Shown: positions 18,366 to 28,437, counted from the first letter of the stretch. The stretch is DNA of 48,282 bases from Saprospiraceae bacterium (GCA_013140975.1 JABFRV010000072.1:1-48282); one strand, 5' to 3'. The notes: generated by a model not told the origin, from the letters alone. Translations and numbers: made by a program.

Positions 18366-20144
18366 ATGAATAATAGAATATTTCGAATACTTTTAATGAC
18401 CCTTTTTACATTTATGAGTAAGGAGATTCTTTTCAGCAGAAATTACTATTTTTCCGAAAGTCTGGGTAATGATTCATGGAGTGGAACTATGGCTTATCCT
18501 AATTCAAACAGAACGGACGGCCCAAAGAAAAGCCTAACAGCTTTTAATACTCTTATTAATTCAGTTGCCCAGGCAAGTGATAGCTTTCTATTAAGAAGAA
18601 ACGATAGCTGGATTGGTACTACAGGAATTCAATTGTCAGCTGCACAAGGTTTACCGACACAATACATTTATATTGGATCCTATGATCGTGGCGAGCTTCC
18701 CATAATTAATTTAAACTCAGCAGGAGAGGTTCTGTTATGCAGAGGATCTTTAAATAAATCAACTTCTTACATTAGGATTTCTGATCTGCATCTAACAAGT
18801 AATACTCCATTTGCGAATGCACCTACTGGTGTTATAATCAATGAAGCTTTCTATACAAATTTTCCTCATCATATTATATCATCCGGTCTTAAAGTTACAA
18901 ATTGTAAATCCGGAATGATATTATATCAACACAATATTATTGTTGAGAAATGTCATTTCTTCAATAACGGCAATCAGTCAACGGGACAAGGAATCTTTGC
19001 AACTGTAAAAAACCTTACAATAAAGGATTGTGTGCTTGATAGTAATGGTTGTGGATCAGGATTTGTACATAGTTTATATATCAGTAACTGCGACACGGTA
19101 ACCATAGAGGGGAATGAAATATTGAGGGCTGATGATGGACTTAAGCTCAGGAAATCTAGAAATGCAGTGGTAAGAAAAAACTCGATTCATCATAATCACA
19201 TACATACTCTTCATGCAGGCGGTGATAATGCAGGTGGGTTATTAAATGTTATTATTGAAAATAATTACATCTATAATTCACCACAAGGAATTGAACTGAA
19301 ATCTGAATCCGGAAATCAAGTAGACTTTACTGAAAATGTAATTGTCAGAAATAATATTGTTGAAGGGTCATTGACATTATCTAATACCTCACCTTTTAAA
19401 AATGTCGGTATCTATAATAATTTATTTTATAATAGAACAACTCAAAACGCACTGGGTTATATACTTTGCACTAATTCTTCAACTGTACAGATCTCCAATA
19501 ATATTTTCTTTAAAACTTCAAATAATACATCTCAACCTTTACTCTATTATCAATCTTCGTCCAATCTTCAGGCTTGCCAACTGGCGCATAATCTCTACTA
19601 CGTTGCTAATTCTAATAATAATATATTTGGCATTGGAAATACTTCCTACAGGACCCTTGATTTATTTAAAGCAGCGTACATAAATCAGGAAGTGAACAGT
19701 AGTTCTGGTAACCCTAATTTTAAATCGAATTCAGATTTTCATCTTAGTTCTGGAAGCGTTCTTTGTATTGACAAAGGGATGAGTCAAACAGGGCTTGTTA
19801 ATCTCGATTTTGATTTTCAAATAAGACCTAAAGATGGAGATGGTAATGGTTTCGCACAATGGGACATAGGCCCTTATGAATATGAAAGGCCTACTCTTAT
19901 TGACAATTTTAATATTGATAAATTAAAAATATCTTATTCCCCCAATCCAGTAACGAATAACTTAATTCTTCATAATACTTCTAATTGTCAACTCGTAGAA
20001 ATTAGAAATATAAAAGGAGAAATTATTTACTCTTCAACATCTTGTCAATCGATAGATTTAAGTTTATTGAATCAAGGAATATATTTATTAAGAATTTTTT
20101 CAGAAGGAAAATTAGTTTTTCAAGATAAGATAATTAAGATTTAA
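18366..20144 (+). CDS. Right-handed beta-helix surface protein with T9SS type A sorting domain
   Basis: 592 residues from this ATG. It opens with a signal peptide (NNRIFRILLMTLFTFMSKEILFS). Then comes YYFSESLGNDSWSGT, typical of secreted parallel beta-helix proteins, followed by repeated short rungs with N-I-I/N-N-x-I patterns (for example VIIENNYIYN, VIVRNNIVEG). Near the end of the helix, CIDKGMSQTG ... FDFQIRPKDGDGNGFAQWDIGPYEY resembles the 'choice-of-anchor Q' end motif. The last about 75 residues (SYSPNPVTNNLILHN ... GIYLLRIF) are a T9SS type A tail. The family includes polysaccharide-binding or -cleaving proteins, but no lyase active site can be assigned. An in-frame ATG at 18327 would add 13 residues; the internal ATG gives a more typical signal peptide. 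Confidence 0.87.
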   Translation: MNNRIFRILLMTLFTFMSKEILFSRNYYFSESLGNDSWSGTMAYPNSNRTDGPKKSLTAFNTLINSVAQASDSFLLRRNDSWIGTTGIQLSAAQGLPTQYIYIGSYDRGELPIINLNSAGEVLLCRGSLNKSTSYIRISDLHLTSNTPFANAPTGVIINEAFYTNFPHHIISSGLKVTNCKSGMILYQHNIIVEKCHFFNNGNQSTGQGIFATVKNLTIKDCVLDSNGCGSGFVHSLYISNCDTVTIEGNEILRADDGLKLRKSRNAVVRKNSIHHNHIHTLHAGGDNAGGLLNVIIENNYIYNSPQGIELKSESGNQVDFTENVIVRNNIVEGSLTLSNTSPFKNVGIYNNLFYNRTTQNALGYILCTNSSTVQISNNIFFKTSNNTSQPLLYYQSSSNLQACQLAHNLYYVANSNNNIFGIGNTSYRTLDLFKAAYINQEVNSSSGNPNFKSNSDFHLSSGSVLCIDKGMSQTGLVNLDFDFQIRPKDGDGNGFAQWDIGPYEYERPTLIDNFNIDKLKISYSPNPVTNNLILHNTSNCQLVEIRNIKGEIIYSSTSCQSIDLSLLNQGIYLLRIFSEGKLVFQDKIIKI

Positions 20145-20498
20145 TAATGTTCTATTAATAACATCGCACTTTTGGCTGAAGTAATAATTCTTAAATAAAT
20201 TGTTACAACATCGACTTAATTGCAAGAGAGCAAGCTAGAGATTATAATATAATTGTTATTTCATCCATAGCTACATCAAAATTGAATTGCAAGAATTAGA
20301 AAAAAGAGGATTTCTTGTCTCTATAGGAACAGTAAGAGCCACAAAATAGATAGCGCTTACTGATAACATTATTTTAATCAAAGTAAGTTTCCTATCACAA
20401 GTAAAAAATTTAAAGACTCAAATATCAGTGTTAGTGACTGCTCGTTAAAATCATAATTGAATTGAAAATATTACATATCAATACATCATTCATTTTTT
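20145..20498. other. Gene-free stretch between convergent genes
   Basis: No intact gene and no clear hairpin terminator for either flanking gene. In frame 1 at about 20265-20345 a short run (IKIELQELEKRGFLVSIG, then TVRATK, then a stop) looks more protein-like than the rest and could be a decayed gene. This is weak evidence. Confidence 0.4.
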
Positions 20499-20864
20499 CT
20501 ACGAAATTAATGTTTCAACCATTTTTTGAAGTTGAGAGGGCGAAAATGGTTTGTTTAAAATAAGAGAATTGGGTTCAAGAATAAAAGGATTATCACAATA
20601 TAAATTTGTATTCGTTGAAAGAAAAAGTATTCGCGATGCTTTTTTTTCTTTGATATTTTCAATAAATAATTTTAACTTATTACTATCATGGTTTTCAAGA
20701 CATACAATATAATAATACAAAGCAGATGTTCCTATTGGTGAATTAAAATTTATTTCATTCAAATCTTTTATTGTAATAGAATAATTTAATTTACTGATAA
20801 TTGACTTTATATGCCAATTTATAATCGCATTTTTTTCACCCAGGTATATTATATGTCCATTCAT
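20499..20864 (-). CDS. Receiver-like protein lacking the phosphoacceptor aspartate
   Basis: 121 residues, the length of a single receiver domain. The C-terminal half fits a receiver: strand RILFLSTN (S83/T84 position), then NSLILNKPFSPSQL with the conserved Lys (K105) and Pro. The acidic pocket near the N terminus is missing (IIYLGEKN instead of VEDE). The strand that should carry the Asp reads YYIVCLENHD, with C55/L56 in place of the acceptor. It is thus probably a pseudo-receiver that cannot be phosphorylated in the normal way. It is the third gene of a minus-strand operon, 10 nt after the histidine kinase. Inference: it may modulate the kinase or the LytTR regulator by protein contact. Family assignment is by pattern only. 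Confidence 0.6.
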   Translation of the reverse strand: MNGHIIYLGEKNAIINWHIKSIISKLNYSITIKDLNEINFNSPIGTSALYYYIVCLENHDSNKLKLFIENIKEKKASRILFLSTNTNLYCDNPFILEPNSLILNKPFSPSQLQKMVETLIS

Positions 20865-20874
20865 ATTTAAATTG

Positions 20875-22476
20875 TCACAAATTCAAATTCTCAAAACTAA
20901 TTTTGGTTTGATATCCATTTTCTTGATTTATTTCAATTTTACCATTGAGTTTTTCAGTTAAAATTGAAATAAGACCGGTGCCAAACGAAGCATTCTGTTT
21001 TTCATCTCGTTGTTGTCTGTTTCCTCTTCCAGTATCACTTACAACAAGGTAATCATTATCTAAATAATTCTTATGAAGTTCAATTGTTATTATTCCTTTC
21101 TCAAGAGGATCAAAAGCATGTTTCAAGGAATTCGTTATTAGTTCATTTATAATCAGACCTAATGGAATTGCTTTTTCGACATCCAGGTACAACTTACTTA
21201 AATTATATACAATTTCAATACGATTATCATGGATCCCAAATGAATCTAATAAAGAATTTCCCAATTTACTCACATACTCGCGCATTTCAACATTGGCCAA
21301 ATTATTTCCTGTATAAAGTTTTTGATGTATAAGTCCCATTGCATCCACTCTATTCTGCCCTTCCCGCATGGCATCTAACGCTACTTCATCTTTGATATAT
21401 CTTGATTGAAGATGCAATAAACTCGATAGCACTTGGAGATTATTTTTAACGCGATGATGTATTTCCTTTATAAGGAACTCCTTTTCCTTATTGCTCTTTT
21501 TCAGTTTCTTATTAAAAAGATAAAGGACAATTGCTCCAATTGAGAGTAAAGTCAAAATTCCAATAATACTTAAAAGAATAATATTTCCATTCCTTAATTG
21601 TTGTTTTTGAACCTCAATCGTAGATTCCTTTTTTTCAATCTCATATTTCGTTCTTAAATTTTCTATCTCTTTCAATCTCTGTTCTGGAATTAAGGTATCC
21701 TTGTAATAGTCCATATAAGAATGATAAGCTTTAAGTGCAGTTTCATACTCCTTTACATTTTCGTATGCCCAGGCTTTATAATCCAAAATATTTTTTCTGG
21801 AATATTTATCGCCTACTTTGTTTGCTATTTTTTCTGCTTCAATAACATAAGATAAAGCCTGGATTCCGTCAGATAATTTATTATAAGTAGAAGCCATTTG
21901 CAATGCGCCATGTATCTTATTCTGATTCGATCCATATAATTGAACATAATCGTAATAGGCTTTAAAATGTTTAATGGCTAATGAGGGTAAGTCTTTTTTT
22001 AAATAGACTAATCCTAATTGAGAAAGAGCATTCATTCCTCTGATGCTGTCTTTCGCTCTAAAGTAAAATTCTGAGCTTTTTTGAAAATAATAAAAAGCTG
22101 AATCATATTCATTTCGCTTGTAAAAATATTTTCCAAATTCATCATGATATCTTGCCAATGAAGCTGGATTGCTGCAATTCAAAATAGATATTTTAACATT
22201 TGAAATCATTTCCTCTGCAGCTATCGTATTATTGATTAATAAATAAGTACGATATAAGTTACTATAATTATCACTTTCTAAGCATGGATCATGATTCTTT
22301 TTTGCCATATTAATCAATTTCAAATAAATTCCAATAGCTTCCAAAAATTCCGATTTATCAGAATAGTGAACAGCCGATTTTTTTAAACTGTCTATCAGTT
22401 TATTTTCAGCTATTTGCGCATTTAATTGAAAATAAAAAAATATTAATAAGAAATAAGATGATCGAAAATTCATCAT
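20875..22476 (-). CDS. Sensor histidine kinase with periplasmic TPR repeats and HisKA_2/HATPase core
   Basis: 533 residues. An N-terminal signal or anchor (residues 1-20) leads into helical TPR-like repeats to about residue 260, probably outside the inner membrane. A short coiled coil (260-295), a membrane helix (about 298-321) and the kinase core follow. The H box is [11 protein letters not shown] with H341 as likely phosphoacceptor. The N box is [12 protein letters not shown] (N444-F455). The G1 box is DTGRG (481-485) and the G2 box is FGTGLI (498-503). This is the HisKA_2 type common in Bacteroidota. It lies 2 nt downstream of the LytTR regulator gene, so the two form a cognate pair. The signal sensed is unknown; the TPR sensor suggests a protein or peptide ligand, or a partner protein. 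Confidence 0.92.
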   Translation of the reverse strand: MMNFRSSYFLLIFFYFQLNAQIAENKLIDSLKKSAVHYSDKSEFLEAIGIYLKLINMAKKNHDPCLESDNYSNLYRTYLLINNTIAAEEMISNVKISILNCSNPASLARYHDEFGKYFYKRNEYDSAFYYFQKSSEFYFRAKDSIRGMNALSQLGLVYLKKDLPSLAIKHFKAYYDYVQLYGSNQNKIHGALQMASTYNKLSDGIQALSYVIEAEKIANKVGDKYSRKNILDYKAWAYENVKEYETALKAYHSYMDYYKDTLIPEQRLKEIENLRTKYEIEKKESTIEVQKQQLRNGNIILLSIIGILTLLSIGAIVLYLFNKKLKKSNKEKEFLIKEIHHRVKNNLQVLSSLLHLQSRYIKDEVALDAMREGQNRVDAMGLIHQKLYTGNNLANVEMREYVSKLGNSLLDSFGIHDNRIEIVYNLSKLYLDVEKAIPLGLIINELITNSLKHAFDPLEKGIITIELHKNYLDNDYLVVSDTGRGNRQQRDEKQNASFGTGLISILTEKLNGKIEINQENGYQTKISFENLNL

Positions 22477-22478
22477 GA

Positions 22479-23222
22479 TTATAATTTAACTAAACCATCC
22501 AATAATTCATCCCTGGATGCTTTATTAATTGGTACCTTAACGTTGTTTATCAAGACGTGAGAAATATCAATTTCTTCAATATGATTTAAATTAACAATAT
22601 AGGACCTATGAATTCTCATCCATTGAGGCATGTCTGACAAAACCTTGTAAAACTTTTTTAAGGTCTCGCCAACAAGGATTTCCTTATCCTTTGTGTGTAT
22701 TTTACAATAATAATCATCCGCCTCCACCCAAAGAATTTCATTCAGAAATAAGCGAATCATTTTGTTTTTCATTTTTATAAAAACCCGATCAGATAAAAGG
22801 TAGGTATTTTCTTCACTCATTGAATCAGTAGTTGGGGAAAAGCCTTCACTAGAATTTTTAATGGCGAGTTCTATAGCATGTTGCAAATCTGTACTTTTGA
22901 AAGGTTTAGATAAAAAAGCCTGTGGATCTACCGTTTTTGCTCTTGTAAAAGTTAATTCATCTTCATTTCCAGTTAAAAATATTATTGGAATTTTATGGGC
23001 TAATCCAATCTGCTTTGCTGTTTCAATTCCATCTAATTTACCTTCTAGCATAATATCCATAATAATAATATCTGGAAGAGACTCCTTCATCAAAAATTCC
23101 AACACCTTTTCCCCGGATCGTATTGGGCCGAGAGTGATATATCCCATATCATTTAATCTAGCTTGAATATCCGCAGCTATGATTAATTCGTCTTCTACAA
23201 TTAATACTTGTATGCTTTCCAT
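22479..23222 (-). CDS. LytTR-family response regulator
   Basis: 247 residues from the ATG. Receiver domain at 5-120: acidic pair E10/D11, phosphoacceptor D56 ([14 protein letters not shown]), T84 and K106 (SKPF). The linker 125-145 is Ser/Thr/Glu-rich. The LytTR DNA-binding domain at about 145-247 has the typical [24 protein letters not shown] and [14 protein letters not shown] segments. It probably binds direct repeats in target promoters after phosphorylation by the kinase encoded 2 nt downstream. A TTG at 23231 would add three residues, but the ATG at 23222 is the normal choice. It is first in an operon of regulator, kinase and pseudo-receiver. Confidence 0.95.
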   Translation of the reverse strand: MESIQVLIVEDELIIAADIQARLNDMGYITLGPIRSGEKVLEFLMKESLPDIIIMDIMLEGKLDGIETAKQIGLAHKIPIIFLTGNEDELTFTRAKTVDPQAFLSKPFKSTDLQHAIELAIKNSSEGFSPTTDSMSEENTYLLSDRVFIKMKNKMIRLFLNEILWVEADDYYCKIHTKDKEILVGETLKKFYKVLSDMPQWMRIHRSYIVNLNHIEEIDISHVLINNVKVPINKASRDELLDGLVKL

Positions 23223-23496
23223 GTTAGCCAAAAATATTTTAATTAATTTTCTACCACAAATTAAATATAATTTAAATATTTATAGTTTCTTTTCAGTGAG
23301 AATACCACTATTTTCGTCAAAACACAAATTTCAGTCAGGGAAGACCCTTTGATTAATGAGATCTTTAGAAGCAACCCTTTCATTATTTCACAAAACCAAT
23401 TATTCAAGCTGAAAAGTTAAAATACTTTATGCGTAACTAAATTAAATAAAAACTTACTATTTTAGTCGTAGTGATTTAGGATTTTTATATTAAGCC

Positions 23497-23525
23497 ATCC
23501 CGCAGGAATAAAACTCCTGCGGGAT
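23497..23525 (-). terminator. Rho-independent terminator of the beta-helix/HYR gene
   Basis: Perfect 11-bp stem (ATCCCGCAGGA at 23497-23507, TCCTGCGGGAT at 23515-23525) with a 7-nt loop, 32 nt past the stop codon at 23558. The U-tract on the minus strand is interrupted (UUAAUAUAAAAAU), so it may be less efficient than others in the window. Confidence 0.8.
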
Positions 23526-23557
23526 CAACAAAGTTAAAAATTTAATTTCTTAATCGA

Positions 23558-26500
23558 TTAATTTAGTTTAACTATTTTCAATACTTTATTTGTAGCTTTT
23601 GTTCGAATGACTAAATTGTAAACGCCAGGCCTAAGATCAATTCCAAATCTAATGTCTTGATGTACATTCTTTGTTTCAAATTGTTGAATCTTCCTTCCAT
23701 ATTCGTCTATCAATATTATACTAATATTAGCCTCATTATGATTATGTAGATTGAGAACAAATTCTGTTGAACTTGGATTCGGAGACAAATTGACAAATAT
23801 TTCTTCGTCTGTACTTGTATTGACTTCCTGTTGTCCCGGATTAATTAGTACACTGCTACTTGATTGCAAAACTATCCCATTGTTATTTTTTAAATTATTG
23901 TTACAATTCGCTTCATTACAAGGACCGCAATAATCACCATGTCCTAAATGTGCTGTAACAGCTGCTTGGGCAACACACAAAGTATTGTTTCCGTTGTGAC
24001 ATATTCTTACTTTATTATTTTTGTTACCACAGATCCAAGATGATGGAAGATTAGAAAATCCAGGATACACATGACAATCGGGTTGACCATCGTTATTATT
24101 ATCGATACTATCATCTCCACCCGGGCAAAGATCACAAGCACTAGCTACGCCATCACAATCCTCATCTCCTGTAATTGTCACTGTAAAACTACATGAACTA
24201 GTATTGCCTTGAAGATCTGTAACTGTTACAATTACACTTGTTGTTCCCAGTTCAAATGATGATCCACTAACAGGCGAATACACAACACTCATTACATCAC
24301 AATTGTCTCCTGTATTGGCTTCATAAGTGAATGTCTTATTACATTCAGTAAAGCCTAGTTCGTATTCAATATTTTCAGGACAGATTAAGGTCGGTGGAGT
24401 ATTGTCGATAACAGTTACAGTAAATGAGCAAGCTGATGTAAATCCTACTCCATCAGTGACAGTAGCCGAAACTGTAGTTGCACCAATTTGAAACAATGAA
24501 CCTGGTGCATTAGAATATTCTAGTGTAAATTCAGGGCAATTGTCATTTGCATTAACTTCATAATCTACTTCCTGTGTACAAGATTCAGAATCTGTAAACA
24601 CAGTAATATCTTCAGGACACGAAATGGTTGGACCCTCAAGATCAGAAACTATTACGTCAAAAGTGCATAAAGAAGTATTACCACTTCCATCTGTAACTGT
24701 AACTACAACGGTTGTTATACCCAAAGGAAATAAAGATCCGCTTGGAATGGAATAAGAAATCGTAGGTGCTCCACAATTATCAGTTGCTGTTGTAGGAAAT
24801 AAATAATTCAAAATAGCACCACATTGTCCAGGATCATTGACTTCTGTTATATTTATTGGACATAGTGCAATTGGGTCTATGTTATCAATGATAACAATCG
24901 TTGAGCTGCAACTTGCTGTATTTCCATTCACATCAGTTATGGTTAAACTAACAGGAACTTCCAGGCCCAATAATTCACATTTATAAACTACAAAATTTTC
25001 AGCTCCAAAGCTATTGCTGAAACTTAAAGGACCACATCCTGTAGAGCCATTGTTTATATTTACAATAGGAAAACTAACATGTCCCTGCTCATCTAAAGCT
25101 ACTTCATAATTTTCATGACATATTGCAATGGGCGCGACAGCCTCTTGTACTTCATAAGCACCCATATCGATTTTTTCACCGCCGTTGATCGCATCAAATT
25201 TTCGTAGATTACCATCTAGATCTTCAGATGTCATATTCTCAGTGTCAAGCCCTTTGTCAATTGCTGGTGAGCATAATTGTAAATGGACATCTCCTTCAAG
25301 GGTAGGAGATAAATTAAAGTCAAGCGGATTAACAAATAATGGATCTGAATCAATATTTCCAGAACCGCCTCCTAATAAAGCAGTTGGGACAATTGAGTTA
25401 TGAATTTCAAAACTTGGGGAAATACCTTCATTACTATTCCCCCATAATATACAATTATTTAATCTTACATAAGCATGTTGAGCATGCGGAGAAAATATTC
25501 CACCACCTAAATTTGAAGCACGATTGCCAGTAAAAGTACAATTATAAAATTCAGGCCCACCTCTTCCTAATCTTCTGTATGCTCCACCATTGTTAGCTGC
25601 AAAGTTTCCTGTGAATATGCTGTTATATATGAGCACGGAACCTCGATTACTTGTAATAGCTCCACCATTCAGACTACTTTGATTTCCTTTGAATTTGCTG
25701 GCAATTATTGTTGTTATTGTACTTCCAATTAGTGCTATTGCTCCGCCGTTTGCATTAGAATTATTAGATTCAAATGTGCATTTGCTTACTTCAAAAGTTT
25801 CGCTTTCTGCTTCATTACTGATAGCACCACCATCTCGGTCTGCAATGTTATTGCTAAAACTACAATCCGAAATGCTCAAGTTTGAATTAAAATTATCTAT
25901 TGCACCACCTTTTCCACTTGCTGCTCTATTGTAATCAAATGTTGACAGCGTTATTTCCACAGTAGAATTGTCATTCGTCATAGCTCCACCAGCATGTTGA
26001 ACTGCGTTATTAGTAAAATGACAATCTGTAATTACAGGATTAGAAGATTCGTTGTGCATAGCTCCACTAGAGCCCGAAGAGTTTGCTGAAAAATTACAGC
26101 TTGTGATGGTTGGACTTGAAGATTCATTATATACGCCTCCGCCTAAATAAGCTAAATTTTCAGAAAAACTACAATCCATGATAGTTGGATTGGAGAATTC
26201 ATTATAAATGCTTCCTCCATTATCAGAATTGTTCTTAGAAAATGTAGAATTTGTAATAGATGGATCAGAGGACTTATTATACACTCCTCCACCCATCGGA
26301 GCTGTATTAGAATTAAATTCACAGTTTGTAATATTAGGAGAAGAATTAATATTCTTTATTGCACCTCCTTGCTCTGATGCTGAGTTGTTGTCAAAAATGC
26401 TATTACTAATAGTTAGATTAGATCCTGTCTCATTGTAAATTCCACCACCATGCAGAGCAATATTATTTTCAAATCTGCAATTTGAAATTAGACAATCTGA

Positions 26501-27289
26501 ACTATTAAGATTCCAAATTCCTGCTCCTTGTCTAGTTGCTTCATTATTGATGAATGAACAATTAGAAATAGAAGGTGAAGCACCCAAATTTAAAATACCC
26601 CCACCAAATACTGCAGTATTATTTTCAAATTTACAATTACTTATTTCAGGATAGGAATCATAAAAATTATAAATTCCAGCGCAGCTAGTGGATGAATGAT
26701 TTGCAATAAATATGCAATTAGAAATCACAGGTGAGGAATATTGATTAAACATTGCTCCAGTAGCAATTCCTCCAAATGATTTTGTAATAGTAAAACCATC
26801 TATTACAGCAGATTTGGAAAGATTGTTACTAAAAACTATTCTCATAGTATTATCTGTGGGGTCACTCAAGTTTCCAATTTCACCACTCAATGTGCATTCA
26901 TTATCTACCCAATCCCTCTGGGATAATATAGTCTCAGTTCCATTAAATCCACCATAAATTCCAACTCCTTCTATCATGTGAAATGAATGACTCGGATTGT
27001 TATTTGTCATCCCTGGTCCTTCATCCGGATAATATGTTCCTTCAGCAACCCAGATCTCATCACCAGCAATGACAGTCTGCAATGCTTTATGCAAAGTCAG
27101 AAATGAATTTGCCCATGACAGTCCATCATTGGCATCATTTCCTGTTTTGCTTACATGATAAGTTGCGGCGTTGATTGAGTGATTAAAGATAAATAATAAA
27201 AAGACTGCAGCAAGCTTTAGGCCACATTGAATTTTATGGAACTTGTTTAAAAAAGCTTGAAACATATTCAAGTAAATTTTGTAGTTCAT
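23558..27289 (-). CDS. Secreted beta-helix and HYR-domain protein with T9SS type A sorting domain
   Basis: 1243 residues. The signal peptide ends near residue 41 (LAAVFLLFIFNHSINA). Next is the opening TYHVSKTGNDANDGLSW, then about 16 beta-helix rungs of 23-26 residues (pattern NCxFxNNxAxxGGGIxN) over about 150-600. A choice-of-anchor-Q-like end follows (CSPAIDKGLDTE ... KIDMGAYE, near 680-710). About four HYR or HYR-like Ig domains span 715-1060 (DNTPPTLICPENI, TTVVVTVTDGSGNTS). An Asp-rich Ca-binding-like stretch (DNNNDGQPDC), a small CHNG...HLGHGD segment (about 1085-1122) and a type A sorting tail (NLSPNPSSTEFVLNL to the end) complete it. Role: a T9SS-exported surface or matrix protein, probably for adhesion or carbohydrate contact. 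It is transcribed alone and ends in a hairpin terminator. Confidence 0.9.
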   Translation of the reverse strand: MNYKIYLNMFQAFLNKFHKIQCGLKLAAVFLLFIFNHSINAATYHVSKTGNDANDGLSWANSFLTLHKALQTVIAGDEIWVAEGTYYPDEGPGMTNNNPSHSFHMIEGVGIYGGFNGTETILSQRDWVDNECTLSGEIGNLSDPTDNTMRIVFSNNLSKSAVIDGFTITKSFGGIATGAMFNQYSSPVISNCIFIANHSSTSCAGIYNFYDSYPEISNCKFENNTAVFGGGILNLGASPSISNCSFINNEATRQGAGIWNLNSSDCLISNCRFENNIALHGGGIYNETGSNLTISNSIFDNNSASEQGGAIKNINSSPNITNCEFNSNTAPMGGGVYNKSSDPSITNSTFSKNNSDNGGSIYNEFSNPTIMDCSFSENLAYLGGGVYNESSSPTITSCNFSANSSGSSGAMHNESSNPVITDCHFTNNAVQHAGGAMTNDNSTVEITLSTFDYNRAASGKGGAIDNFNSNLSISDCSFSNNIADRDGGAISNEAESETFEVSKCTFESNNSNANGGAIALIGSTITTIIASKFKGNQSSLNGGAITSNRGSVLIYNSIFTGNFAANNGGAYRRLGRGGPEFYNCTFTGNRASNLGGGIFSPHAQHAYVRLNNCILWGNSNEGISPSFEIHNSIVPTALLGGGSGNIDSDPLFVNPLDFNLSPTLEGDVHLQLCSPAIDKGLDTENMTSEDLDGNLRKFDAINGGEKIDMGAYEVQEAVAPIAICHENYEVALDEQGHVSFPIVNINNGSTGCGPLSFSNSFGAENFVVYKCELLGLEVPVSLTITDVNGNTASCSSTIVIIDNIDPIALCPINITEVNDPGQCGAILNYLFPTTATDNCGAPTISYSIPSGSLFPLGITTVVVTVTDGSGNTSLCTFDVIVSDLEGPTISCPEDITVFTDSESCTQEVDYEVNANDNCPEFTLEYSNAPGSLFQIGATTVSATVTDGVGFTSACSFTVTVIDNTPPTLICPENIEYELGFTECNKTFTYEANTGDNCDVMSVVYSPVSGSSFELGTTSVIVTVTDLQGNTSSCSFTVTITGDEDCDGVASACDLCPGGDDSIDNNNDGQPDCHVYPGFSNLPSSWICGNKNNKVRICHNGNNTLCVAQAAVTAHLGHGDYCGPCNEANCNNNLKNNNGIVLQSSSSVLINPGQQEVNTSTDEEIFVNLSPNPSSTEFVLNLHNHNEANISIILIDEYGRKIQQFETKNVHQDIRFGIDLRPGVYNLVIRTKATNKVLKIVKLN

Positions 27290-27697
27290 AACTTTAATTT
27301 TAATTTTAAAAAATAATTACAATACAAAGCTATGTTTAGGATCAAGTTTTACTTTATAAAATCAGTGAAACAGGTGATTTAGTCAGGGAAGTTATCTAAT
27401 TATTCAGGGAAGCTAATCGATTGATGTTAAGTTTATTTTAAAGATTTGGTGAATAGTGCTTTTACATTATAAATTAATCAATGCTTATTCAGCAAGCTAT
27501 TAAGAATTAAGCTCTAACCAATATATTAATATTAACTTCCTTAAAATAAGTCAAAAGTAAGATAATAAGTATGAGATATTCATTTGCATAATATTGTTGA
27601 TAAAATGAAATTTAGATGATTTTATTGTATTGACCTATTCAGAAAATAAAGTTGCAAAACTTCAATTAATTCTTGCGTTGATAATTCATGTAAAATA
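27290..27697. other. Intergenic region between two minus-strand genes
   Basis: No gene is seen. It holds the likely promoter of the beta-helix/HYR gene (TAGCTTTG on the minus strand at 27325-27332). The remainder is AT-rich without a recognised structure. Confidence 0.5.
27325..27332 (-). promoter_or_regulatory. Candidate Bacteroidota -7 promoter element
   Basis: TAGCTTTG on the minus strand fits TAnnTTTG and lies 35 nt upstream of the beta-helix/HYR start codon. A TTG at the usual -33 distance is not evident. Confidence 0.4.
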
Positions 27698-27730
27698 AAA
27701 TATCCGACCTTTCTACAAGGCCGGATATTT
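27698..27730 (-). terminator. Rho-independent terminator of the four-helix membrane protein gene
   Basis: 14-pair stem (27698-27711 and 27717-27730; AAATATCCG core) with one G-U or A-C position and a 5-nt loop, followed on the minus strand by TTTATTTTA. It begins 21 nt past the stop at 27752. Confidence 0.87.
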
Positions 27731-27751
27731 ATTTTTTAACTTGATTAAAAT

Positions 27752-28180
27752 TTAATCTCTTTTATATCCCAACATCCATCCTATAGCTCCTCCGGTTAAA
27801 GTTCCCATTACTGCACTTACAATTGTATTAATAAATAATACAGAGTAACCATTGTACCAGTTCATACCAGCCATAAAATTAAAATCAATATTTAGTGAAA
27901 TCAAAGCACCAATTACCGCTCCGGCAATCGCTCCTGTTTGTAATGTCCTAATCCCTGCCCAACGCTCATAGATATAAGCAAGCATTAAAGAAAAGAATAA
28001 GCCGCCAACAAAGTAAAAAGCTATTTTGTGCTGCTCTTCAGGAAGCTGAATAGACTTAGCAGCCTCTGTCATTCCATCGGCCATGACATTTTTCAATAAT
28101 CCGGCATATAAGCCCCAGCCAGCTAGAAAATTTACTATTGCTCCCACCAGTGTCGCGAGTAGAACTTTTGTAAGATTCAT
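27752..28180 (-). CDS. Four-helix membrane protein of unknown function
   Basis: 142 residues from this ATG, with four hydrophobic helices (about 4-29, 52-72, 82-102 and 112-138) rich in Gly and Ala. Charged residues are few (YERWAGIR between helices 2 and 3, GYKRD at the end). The pattern recalls small DUF1761-like proteins, but that is only a resemblance. The start at 28180 is chosen over 28219 because a good promoter (TTTG at 28236-28239, 22-nt spacer, TAAATTTG at 28206-28213) overlaps the longer version. A 19-bp palindrome lies between promoter and start, and its own terminator follows, so it is a monocistronic and perhaps regulated gene. Confidence 0.75.
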   Translation of the reverse strand: MNLTKVLLATLVGAIVNFLAGWGLYAGLLKNVMADGMTEAAKSIQLPEEQHKIAFYFVGGLFFSLMLAYIYERWAGIRTLQTGAIAGAVIGALISLNIDFNFMAGMNWYNGYSVLFINTIVSAVMGTLTGGAIGWMLGYKRD

Positions 28181-28190
28181 AATAATTGAT

Positions 28191-28239
28191 TTTGGTTTTA
28201 AAAAACCAAATTTAAGCAATATTCTTTAAATAAAATCAA
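28191..28239 (-). promoter_or_regulatory. Promoter with overlapping palindromic operator candidate
   Basis: On the minus strand TTTG (28239-28236), a 22-nt spacer and TAAATTTG (28213-28206) match the Bacteroidota -33/-7 arrangement. The palindrome TTTGGTTTTAAAAACCAAA (28191-28209) overlaps the downstream edge of the -7 box, where a repressor could block initiation. Confidence 0.5.
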
Positions 28240-28437
28240 AAAAATATTCTTAGAATACTGATTATGACAACCTTCAATATGGCAATTAGACTTACCGATT
28301 CAATATCCATTTTTTCATTTTTCTAATTCATTTATGACTAAAACTATAATTGGAAACTAGCAGACATGAGGGATGATTTCGTTACTCTGTAAGTACAAAA
28401 AATCCAAATAAAATATTTCCATATTAATATCTATCAT

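Noticed and set aside
23229-23236. TATTTTTG -7 like box on the minus strand before the LytTR gene
   Set aside because: It is only about 7 nt from the start codon, too close to give a normal leader, and such AT-rich matches are common by chance.
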